Assembly (NCBI GenBank): GCA_018053685.1
Contig: JAGPKW010000053.1
Coordinates: 1 to 5,829, forward strand
DNA length: 5,829 bases
DNA from: Patescibacteria group bacterium
GTDB lineage: Bacteria > Patescibacteriota > Patescibacteriia > JAGPKW01
Direction of reading: 5' to 3'
The notes beneath the pieces are model-generated. The model was not told the DNA's origin. It saw nothing but the letters and a program-made list of their open reading frames with translations, and did not search any database. Both the position numbers and the translations under genes were made by a program. How positions within the stretch are numbered: the stretch's first letter is position 1; every line of letters begins with the position of its first letter. Shown in pieces: positions 1-5,829 of this stretch.

Positions 1-412
1 GTTCCTCTAATTTACCCCACCAATAATTCTTAGGATCTTTTTTATCTTCTATTACTTTTTGCTTGTCTATCTTCTGTTTAATTTTAGGTAACTTCTTATT
101 TTTTAAATAATAAAATTTGCGTTCTAACTTTCTGAATTGATCACTATAAAATAGATTTTGCAAAGCCTGTTTATCTATATCCGATATATCAATATTTACA
201 CTATTTGCAGAATTAATATAGCTTACTATTTTACTAATTCTATTAACTAATGGCATTATTTCTTTATCAAGAAAATCATTGCTTATGTCAATTTTATTTA
301 ACTTATACTCTAACTCACTAATTCCATTTTCTAAATATTCTTTAAACTCTGTAAATTTTCTCATTCTATCAATAGTTGGACTAACATCTGTATTAAAATT
401 ACCTTTTTCCAT
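1..412 (-). CDS. Hypothetical protein, N-terminal 137 codons only (runs off left edge)
   Basis: I do not recognise this protein. The reading frame is open from an ATG at 412 to the window edge, giving 137 complete codons, so the C-terminus is missing. The start is nearly forced: reading upstream, the frame meets adjacent in-frame TGA and TAA stops at 430-425, and the next ATG is only at codon 17 (364-362). The visible part begins MEKGNFNTDVSP and has no signal peptide or membrane segment. It is rich in Lys, Glu, Asp, Asn and Ile and looks mainly helical. A very basic stretch lies at about residues 94-122, followed by an acidic/basic patch and the aromatic motif NYWWGKLEE at the truncation point. 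A cytoplasmic, possibly coiled-coil protein is the most that can be inferred. It starts 19 nt after the VanW stop codon, so it is probably co-transcribed. Its base composition resembles that of its neighbours. No Shine-Dalgarno sequence precedes the start. Confidence 0.72.
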   Translation of the reverse strand, partial: MEKGNFNTDVSPTIDRMRKFTEFKEYLENGISELEYKLNKIDISNDFLDKEIMPLVNRISKIVSYINSANSVNIDISDIDKQALQNLFYSDQFRKLERKFYYLKNKKLPKIKQKIDKQKVIEDKKDPKNYWWGKLEE

Positions 413-417
413 AATAT

Positions 418-438
418 TTATTAATTATCAATTAATAA
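418..438. repeat. All-AT-stem inverted repeat across the VanW stop codon
   Basis: A perfect 9-bp inverted repeat (ttattaatt / aattaataa) flanks a 3-nt centre (atc). It spans the VanW stop codon (432-434) and most of the gap before the next start at 412. The stem contains no G or C, so an RNA hairpin would be weak. On the minus-strand transcript it would end six nt before the start codon, where a ribosome site would normally be. There is no following U-run on the minus strand, so it does not look like an intrinsic terminator. A chance palindrome in AT-rich DNA is a real possibility. Confidence 0.5.
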
Positions 439-2318
439 CCATAACCATAACCATAACCATAACCATAACCATATCCATAACCAGAAAATTGCTCCACTCC
501 TATTAAACAAATCGCTTGCCATGGTTTATAATGGCTTTTAAAAACTTTATCTATTACTTTTCCATCTTCTAGCTCAACATGATAAGTAAATTCAGCATCT
601 GCACCATTATGGGATGACTCTATACATTTTTTTTGACCTGGTTTTAAATCTAATGTTTCTATCCACTTTGTTCCAGGTGCTAAAACTATGTTTTTAATTA
701 TAGGCTCTGTTATTGTTATCTTTCTATTATCTTTTGTACCCCAAATTTTATATATTAATTCCGTCCCATTGATTTCCGTTAATATCATCACATAATTTTT
801 TGTGTTATTTATGAACTTTAAATCTGGTTTTGGATAATATATTGTTGCATCAGTTCCCGCTGGTTCATAATAACTAACTCTATAAGAATGGTTCTGTCTC
901 TCTGTTATCTCAAACCCAGAATTTAATGCCGCCCTAAACATAGTTGTTCCTACTTGGCACAATCCTCCACCATATTCCTGTTCTGTTCTATCACCTTTTA
1001 TAACTAATTCCTCAAGATATCCTTTATCAGGGGTCGCTTGCCCTATAATATTTATTAACGAAAATTCTTCTCCTGGTTTTATTAACAATCCATTTAAAAA
1101 AGACGATCCTATCTCTATATTATGAACTCTATTCTTTGATGAACCAGCAAAATTAGAAACACCTCTGCCAATTTCTTCTAATAAACCCATTTTAACAACC
1201 TCGCTATTCATATTATCTGGTAATTTATCATCTACAGTTAAATATACCTCATTTTTACTTGACAATATAGCATCTTGTATTTTATTATATGAGTCTTCTT
1301 TATTTAATGATAGCCCTTTTTCTATTGGCGTAAATTTAACTACTTTCATTGGATTATTTTCATCAAAAACAATTTCACCATTTTTCGGTTCCTTATCATT
1401 CTCTAATGCTATATGGTCTAAATATTCCATAATATCATCTTTCTTAATCTTAATTTCAGCTTCATTAAATTTATTGTCAGATATATTATAATCAAAATCT
1501 ATCCAATGTAATAGATCGCCCCTCACAATTTTATAAACATTTGTCTTATAGAAAACATTTATAGGGGAATTATCTAACAATAAATTTGCCGATGCCAAAA
1601 TTGGATTTATATCATTCTCGGTAATTATTGGATTATCTATTATTTTATTGACCCTAATCATGCTGTTAGCACTATTACTATTATTTATTAGATTCAATAA
1701 ATCATGTTCAAAATTGCTAAAGTCATAAGAAAAACCTTGTTTTTCTTTTTGTATAGTAAATTTAACATTTTGTTCATCAATAGACACGCTAGCATTTTTA
1801 GCAGAAACTTCATAAGATTCTATATCGCTCTTTATTAATTCTAATGCTCTTCTATCTATGGCATAATCTAAATTATAATTTTTTTTATAAAATAAATTTT
1901 TTATAAAATAGCTGAGATTAAAATCATACCAAATAAAATTTTCGTTAAATATTTTATCAATAGTTTGATCCTCGGCCTCAATCCCTAATATATCTTTTAA
2001 ATAATATCTTTTTACTATTTCTTTATCATCTGTATCAAAAACTAATACTATTTCTCTAGAACCAAGCTCTTCTTTCTTGCTCCTAATTATATCTGCAACT
2101 TCCTGCTTATCTTTTAATGAAATATTTTTATCTAAAAAATAACTATTAGGGGCAGCTATAACTGTAAACAAAAAATTAACTGCCTGACATAATATTATAA
2201 TCAACAATATAGGAATTATAAAAAAAAGAATTCTTTTATAAAAATTTTTTATTTTTTGATCCTTAAAATTTATGTGCCTAAGAGAATTTATAAAATTCCT
2301 ATTTTGATTTTTATCCAT
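432..2318 (-). CDS. Membrane-anchored VanW-family protein with G5-like C-terminal region and (Gly-Tyr)8 tail
   Basis: This 628-residue protein is predicted to sit on the outer face of the membrane. A Lys/Arg-rich cytoplasmic start (residues 1-29) is followed by one hydrophobic segment at about 31-54, with no clear cleavage site. Residues about 85-370 have the size and style of the YoaR-like putative peptidoglycan-binding regions often found before VanW, but I assign these only loosely. The VanW core lies at about 380-515 and shows VSNFAGSSKNRVHNI, IKPGEEFS, EYGGGLCQVGTTMFRAALN and NHSYRVSYYEPAGTDATIY. Residues about 545-608 resemble a G5 domain (PGT..IE..DLKPGQ, Y.VELEDGKV, P...I..IGVE), with Cys565 and Cys604 placed for a possible disulfide. 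The last 16 residues are Gly-Tyr pairs. The biochemical role of VanW is unknown. The name comes from an accessory gene of vanB-type glycopeptide-resistance clusters, but nothing here indicates resistance, and a cell-wall or surface role is the inference. The start overlaps the end of holA by 8 nt, suggesting translational coupling. Confidence 0.93.
   Translation of the reverse strand: MDKNQNRNFINSLRHINFKDQKIKNFYKRILFFIIPILLIIILCQAVNFLFTVIAAPNSYFLDKNISLKDKQEVADIIRSKKEELGSREIVLVFDTDDKEIVKRYYLKDILGIEAEDQTIDKIFNENFIWYDFNLSYFIKNLFYKKNYNLDYAIDRRALELIKSDIESYEVSAKNASVSIDEQNVKFTIQKEKQGFSYDFSNFEHDLLNLINNSNSANSMIRVNKIIDNPIITENDINPILASANLLLDNSPINVFYKTNVYKIVRGDLLHWIDFDYNISDNKFNEAEIKIKKDDIMEYLDHIALENDKEPKNGEIVFDENNPMKVVKFTPIEKGLSLNKEDSYNKIQDAILSSKNEVYLTVDDKLPDNMNSEVVKMGLLEEIGRGVSNFAGSSKNRVHNIEIGSSFLNGLLIKPGEEFSLINIIGQATPDKGYLEELVIKGDRTEQEYGGGLCQVGTTMFRAALNSGFEITERQNHSYRVSYYEPAGTDATIYYPKPDLKFINNTKNYVMILTEINGTELIYKIWGTKDNRKITITEPIIKNIVLAPGTKWIETLDLKPGQKKCIESSHNGADAEFTYHVELEDGKVIDKVFKSHYKPWQAICLIGVEQFSGYGYGYGYGYGYGYGY
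435..482 (-). repeat. Tandem hexamer repeat, eight units of GGTTAT, coding for (Gly-Tyr)8
   Basis: Eight head-to-tail 6-bp units read ataacc on the plus strand and GGTTAT on the minus strand. Seven are identical. The unit at 471-476 is atatcc, a synonymous GGA-TAT variant that still encodes Gly-Tyr. The array forms the last 16 codons of the VanW gene and directly abuts its TAA stop. Because the unit is two codons long, gain or loss of units would change the length of the protein tail without shifting the frame. The near-perfect DNA identity, including almost uniform codon choice, points to recent expansion by slippage rather than purely protein-level selection. Confidence 0.95.
2311..2318 (-). 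other. Eight-nt gene overlap (holA stop / VanW-gene start)
   Basis: The VanW-gene ATG (2318-2316) lies inside the final codons of the upstream gene, whose TAA is at 2313-2311. The context reads GAAATGATAAATGGATAA on the minus strand. No Shine-Dalgarno sequence stands at normal distance before this ATG. Ribosomes finishing holA could re-initiate here, so coupled translation is the simplest reading. This is inferred from the layout alone. Confidence 0.75.
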
Positions 2319-3363
2319 TTATCATTTCAATAATTAATAAATTTAATTTATATAGTGAAATATCCTGATTTGTTTTTGATAAAATATCTATTTCTCCAAG
2401 TTCTTTATAAAACTTAAATAAATCTTGTTTTTTAAAATTTTTTAATTTTAGTTTTATTGGGTATATTCTCTTTATATTATCCCAGTTTAACTTATTAGAA
2501 ATATCTGCATCACTAAATTTATTAACTATCATATCTGATACAATAATCATGTCTTCTATTTGATTAATCATAATAGTATTAAAAAATACCAGTTCATCTA
2601 ATTTTAACTTTTCATTTGTAGTGTTATAAAAATTTTTTTCAAATAATTTTAAAGCTCTTTTATCCTTTTGGAATATTAAGTTTACTAATTCATATATATC
2701 ACTATCATTAGGATTTTCATAATTTAAATCAATATTATTTACATCTTCTTCTTTTATAAGTTTATCATCTTTTTTGTAATCAAATAATTTCAATAATTGA
2801 TTTTTTATTTTTATAGTATCAAATCCCCCAACATATTCTCCCCTATAATTCTTTTTGATATTAAAAATTTCAAGTATTTTACTTAATGCATTTTTAGTAA
2901 TATTAAAACCATAACTTTGTATTGTCTTTATAACCCATTTTTCTATATTATTGTCATCTTCAAAATATGCTTTATTTATTTTTAGCTTCCCGTCTTTTTC
3001 TAACTTTTGTATCCTTCTAAAAAATTTTGATCTTCTATCTATTCTTGTATCTTGTATTATTGTTATAAAATCTTCATTTGAATATTGCAAATAATCTAAT
3101 AATAAATCTAAAATATCATTTTTTTCTTTTGATAGAGCTGAAACATCTTTCAAAATAATTAATTTTTTAGTTGAAAATAATGGCAAATTTTCATATGCAT
3201 TTTTTAATTGTATTTTTAATTCAGAATCATTAAAATTTTCGGAAAAATCAAAATATATGATATTTGATTTATCATATTTTAATTTAAAATTATTCTTCTG
3301 TCTTTCTATACTCTCCTCAATATCTGCATAAATATCCCCAATATATGCATAAATATTTATCAT
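2311..3363 (-). CDS. holA: DNA polymerase III delta subunit (clamp-loader wrench), divergent
   Basis: This 350-residue protein matches the usual delta length (343 in E. coli). Delta is the clamp-loader subunit that grips and opens the beta sliding clamp so it can be placed on primed DNA. The N-terminal IYAYIGDIYADIEESIERQ corresponds to the family's 'yllyGdd.yl' start, and there is no ATPase P-loop, as expected for delta. Residues 57-72 (YENLPLFSTKKLIILK) contain the family's 'LPLF....L' motif; Leu62-Phe63 align with E. coli Leu73-Phe74, which insert into the clamp. Later family-like blocks are about 100-135 (IIQDTRIDRRSKFFRRIQK), 140-165 and 183-196 (TIKIKNQLLKLFDY), then a helical C-terminal collar region ending LYKLNLLIIEMI. 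Residues about 168-180 look like a small extra loop. The family match begins within four residues of the chosen ATG, supporting the start. The gene follows polA by 10 nt. The assignment rests on motif pattern and length, since overall similarity is low. Confidence 0.83.
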   Translation of the reverse strand: MINIYAYIGDIYADIEESIERQKNNFKLKYDKSNIIYFDFSENFNDSELKIQLKNAYENLPLFSTKKLIILKDVSALSKEKNDILDLLLDYLQYSNEDFITIIQDTRIDRRSKFFRRIQKLEKDGKLKINKAYFEDDNNIEKWVIKTIQSYGFNITKNALSKILEIFNIKKNYRGEYVGGFDTIKIKNQLLKLFDYKKDDKLIKEEDVNNIDLNYENPNDSDIYELVNLIFQKDKRALKLFEKNFYNTTNEKLKLDELVFFNTIMINQIEDMIIVSDMIVNKFSDADISNKLNWDNIKRIYPIKLKLKNFKKQDLFKFYKELGEIDILSKTNQDISLYKLNLLIIEMING

Positions 3364-3373
3364 ATTTTAAATT

Positions 3374-5829
3374 TTAATTCATTTCCCCCCAATTATCTCC
3401 TACCTCAATCTCTGCTTTTAATTTTACATTATTAGGTAAGATAAAAACATTCTCCATATCATCTTTAATATTTTCCATAAAATATATAGAGCCTTCTCTA
3501 ACTTCAAATACCAGTTCATCATGGACCTGTAGCAACATCCTTATATTATCTTTTTCTTTAGAATTATTTATTCTATCAAAAACTTTTTTCATTGCCATCT
3601 TCATTATATCAGCTGCTAGACTTTGTATTGGCATATTCTGAGCCATTCTCTCTGCTTGACTTCTAATTTGAGATTGATTTGAATTTATGTCTTTAAGATA
3701 CCTCCTCCGACCAAGTATATTCTCGCTATAACCATTTTCTTTTGCAAAGTTGATAACTTCATTTATATATTTTTCAATATTTCTATTGACCTGGAAATAT
3801 TTATCAATATATTCCTTTGCATCTTTAAAAGATAAACCTGTAGTCCTAGCTAACTTTCTCGGCCCCATCCCATATATTATACCAAAATTTATAGATTTAG
3901 CATCTCGCCTTTGTTCTCTTGTAACATCCTCCAGTTTAATGTTATTTATTATTGAAGCTGTCACCGCATGAATATCCAAATTTTTATTAAATGCATCTAT
4001 CATATTTTTTTCATTAGCTAATGCAGCTATAACTCTAAGCTCTATTTGTGAATAATCTATTGACACTAGTTTATATCCTTTTTCTGCAATAAAAGCTTTT
4101 CTAATTTTTTTACCATCTTCAGTTCTAACTGGAATGTTTTGTAAATTTGGATCAGAAGATGATAATCTACCAGTTGAAGTAATGACTTGATTAAAATTTG
4201 TGTGTATTCTATTTGTATTTTTATTAATTAATAATGGTAGATTATCAATATATGTTGTTTTTAACTTTTGATATTCTCTATATTCTATAATTTTACTTAA
4301 TATATTTATAATTTCTGTATCTAGAGAATTATCTAACTGATTATTCTCTACTATTTCTTCCGCTTCATCAAGCAAATTATCTCTTAATCTTTCCAACTCA
4401 TCAGATGCTGTAGATATACCAGTTTTTATTTTTCTAATTCCCTTAATATCTAATTTTAATTTATTATATAATATTTCCTGTAATTGTTTAGGAGAGTTTA
4501 AATTGAATGGACCAGTTATATCAAAAATATACTTTTCTATCTCTTTTATCTTATCTTCATAAAATAAAGATAATTCATTTAAATAATTTACATCTAATAA
4601 AATACCATTTTCTTCCATACTTACTAAAATATTTATAAGCGGCATTTCTATAGTAAAAAATAAATCAAAAAATTTTGGTATTTTTTTTAATTCTAAAAAA
4701 TATTTTTTATATAATCTGAATGCAAAATCAGAATCTTCACAGCAATAACTTGCAACTTTATTTGGATCTACAAAATTCATAGTAATTTGTGTCTTTTTAT
4801 TCTCCCCAATTAACTCTTCTATCCTTTGCATTCTAAATCCAAACTCTGAAAAAACTAAAGAATCAATATTATATTTCCTTTCACCAGGATATAAAATATA
4901 TGCAGCAATCATTGTATCAAAATATGTATTTTCTACATTTATTCCCAATCTTTTAAGAATATGTATATCATATTTAATATTATGACCTATTTTTTTTATA
5001 TTTTTGTCCTCAAAAATATTCTTTATTTTATTGAATATTTTAATATTATTTTTTATAGTATTATAATCTATATAATAAGCATGGCCTTCTTGAAAACAAA
5101 AACTAAAACCAACTATATTAGCTACTAATGAATTTACTCCATCAGCCTCTGTATCAAACGCAAATTCTTCTTGCGATTCTAACTCTTTAAACACTTTCAA
5201 AATATCTCCATCATTTTTCAAAAAAATATATTCAGTGTTATTACCCTGAATATTTTTATTCTCTGGCTTTGGTATAATATCTAACTCCAAAATTCTATCA
5301 AGCAAAGTTTTAAACTCTAAATCTATAAAAATCTTTCTTAATCTCTCTAAATCTATTGGCTTAATAATGCACTCTTCTAAATTAAATTCTATATTTACAT
5401 TTTTATCAATTTTCGATAAATTATAGCTCAAAAAAGCTTGCTCTTTTTGAGATTTTAAAAGTCCTAAAATCCTTGGTTTTATCTCATCACTTATAGAATT
5501 ACTTTCTATAGACTTATACAAGTTATTAATGTTACCAAATTTATTTAAAAGCTCTACTGCTGTCTTTTCTCCTATACCTTTTACTCCAGGAATATTATCT
5601 GATTGGTCCCCCCTTAATGCTTTGTAATCTATAACTTGTTCTGGATATATGCCCATTCTATCTTTTACAGTATCTCTATCATATATTACAATATCAGAAA
5701 TACCTGTTTTAAATGTATAAACTTTAATATTATTGCTAATTAACTGTAAGGTATCTTTATCACCAGTTAAAACTATAATTTCCGTATCTTTATCATCTTT
5801 TAACTTATCACATACTGTACCTATAATAT
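3374..5829 (-). CDS. polA: DNA polymerase I, lacking about the first 116 residues (runs off right edge)
   Basis: Pol I removes RNA primers and fills gaps during replication and repair. The frame stays open to the window edge, so the internal ATG at 5656 is not the start. The 817 visible codons begin at the equivalent of E. coli residue 117, suggesting about 930 residues in full. The 5' nuclease part shows TGDKDTLQL (5767-5741) and GDQSDNIPGVKGIGEKTA. Numbering from Met at 5656, the 3'-5' exonuclease has all three motifs: FDTE (Asp168, Glu170), KYD (Asp230) and YCCED (Tyr304, Asp308), so proofreading should work. The polymerase has motif A DYSQIELR (Asp534), motif B RRDAKSINFGIIYG (Arg583, Lys587, Phe591, Tyr595) and motif C VHDE (Asp713, Glu714). 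Phe591 matches E. coli Phe762. An acidic insertion of about 22 residues lies at about 426-447, between the STASDELERLR segment and IIEYREYQKLKTTY. It is the first visible gene of the apparent operon. Confidence 0.98.
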   Translation of the reverse strand, partial: IIGTVCDKLKDDKDTEIIVLTGDKDTLQLISNNIKVYTFKTGISDIVIYDRDTVKDRMGIYPEQVIDYKALRGDQSDNIPGVKGIGEKTAVELLNKFGNINNLYKSIESNSISDEIKPRILGLLKSQKEQAFLSYNLSKIDKNVNIEFNLEECIIKPIDLERLRKIFIDLEFKTLLDRILELDIIPKPENKNIQGNNTEYIFLKNDGDILKVFKELESQEEFAFDTEADGVNSLVANIVGFSFCFQEGHAYYIDYNTIKNNIKIFNKIKNIFEDKNIKKIGHNIKYDIHILKRLGINVENTYFDTMIAAYILYPGERKYNIDSLVFSEFGFRMQRIEELIGENKKTQITMNFVDPNKVASYCCEDSDFAFRLYKKYFLELKKIPKFFDLFFTIEMPLINILVSMEENGILLDVNYLNELSLFYEDKIKEIEKYIFDITGPFNLNSPKQLQEILYNKLKLDIKGIRKIKTGISTASDELERLRDNLLDEAEEIVENNQLDNSLDTEIINILSKIIEYREYQKLKTTYIDNLPLLINKNTNRIHTNFNQVITSTGRLSSSDPNLQNIPVRTEDGKKIRKAFIAEKGYKLVSIDYSQIELRVIAALANEKNMIDAFNKNLDIHAVTASIINNIKLEDVTREQRRDAKSINFGIIYGMGPRKLARTTGLSFKDAKEYIDKYFQVNRNIEKYINEVINFAKENGYSENILGRRRYLKDINSNQSQIRSQAERMAQNMPIQSLAADIMKMAMKKVFDRINNSKEKDNIRMLLQVHDELVFEVREGSIYFMENIKDDMENVFILPNNVKLKAEIEVGDNWGEMN

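Noticed and set aside
435..482. GGTTAT array as a telomere-like repeat, CRISPR or iteron origin
   Set aside because: It is in-frame coding sequence, has no spacers, and is only 48 bp long inside an operon. The unit only superficially resembles telomeric repeats.
279..506. Plus-strand open frame of 75 codons containing a Thr-Ile repeat
   Set aside because: It lies opposite the unknown gene and the end of the VanW gene. Its Thr-Ile run is simply the hexamer repeat read on the other strand, and it has no family match.
1881..1910. Direct repeat of 14 bp (ttttttataaaata) with 16-bp period
   Set aside because: It is low-complexity coding sequence for Lys/Phe/Tyr/Asn residues in the VanW protein, with a period not divisible by three. 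It is probably chance in AT-rich DNA.
432..2318. VanW as evidence for a glycopeptide-resistance cluster
   Set aside because: No ligase, dehydrogenase, dipeptidase or two-component regulator genes are nearby. VanW domains are widespread in proteins unrelated to resistance.
3750..3971. Plus-strand open frame of 73 codons
   Set aside because: It is antisense to the conserved motif B region of polA and is a by-product of that coding sequence.
4679..4690. Runs of eight A or T (also near 627-634, 2220-2227, 3118-3125 and 4990-4997) as programmed slippage sites
   Set aside because: They lie in intact reading frames at Lys or Phe codons, and similar runs are expected at this base composition. No alternative frame product is evident.
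3374..5656. Reading polA as a complete gene starting at the ATG at 5656
   Set aside because: The same frame continues upstream with the conserved nuclease motif TGDKDTLQL up to the window edge, so this ATG is internal.

Overview
The window is strongly AT-rich and compact. All recognisable genes lie on the minus strand, reading from right to left in transcription order: polA (5' end outside the window), a holA-like gene, a VanW-family surface protein gene, and the start of an unrecognised gene that runs off the left edge. Gaps are tiny: 10 nt between polA and holA, an 8-nt overlap between holA and the VanW gene, and 19 nt between the VanW gene and the last gene. This looks like one transcription unit whose promoter and terminator both lie outside the window. 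No RNA gene, CRISPR array, insertion sequence or convincing promoter or terminator was seen.

Organism: probably a low-GC bacterium of the Patescibacteria (Candidate Phyla Radiation). This is inferred, not proven. The main reason is the style of the VanW protein: an N-terminal membrane anchor, a VanW core of the 'YGGGLCQV..TMFRAALN' and 'NHSYRVSYYEP' type, then a G5-like C-terminal part ending in 'SHYKPWQAICLIGVE'. I associate that form with CPR genomes more than with Bacillota. A low-GC member of Bacillota or a related phylum is the alternative. The standard code fits: about 1,900 codons contain no in-frame UGA, which argues against the UGA-as-glycine CPR lineages, and all three visible stops are TAA.

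Region by region. Positions 5829-3374 hold DNA polymerase I with the end of its 5' nuclease domain, an intact proofreading domain and an intact polymerase domain. Positions 3363-2311 hold a divergent DNA polymerase III delta (clamp-loader) subunit. Positions 2318-432 hold a membrane-anchored VanW protein whose last 16 residues are eight Gly-Tyr pairs, encoded by a 48-bp tandem hexamer. Positions 412-1 hold the first 137 codons of a Lys-rich, apparently soluble protein of unknown function.

The first two genes both serve DNA replication and repair: Pol I processes primers and fills gaps, while delta opens the sliding clamp. The VanW protein would act at the cell envelope, so its link to them is probably one of shared transcription rather than shared biochemistry. 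None of the three visible start codons has a Shine-Dalgarno sequence at normal spacing. The most unusual items are the (Gly-Tyr)8 tail and its hexamer repeat, an all-AT inverted repeat beside it, and an acidic insertion of about 22 residues in the Pol I thumb region. I did not find a convincing novel multi-gene system here.
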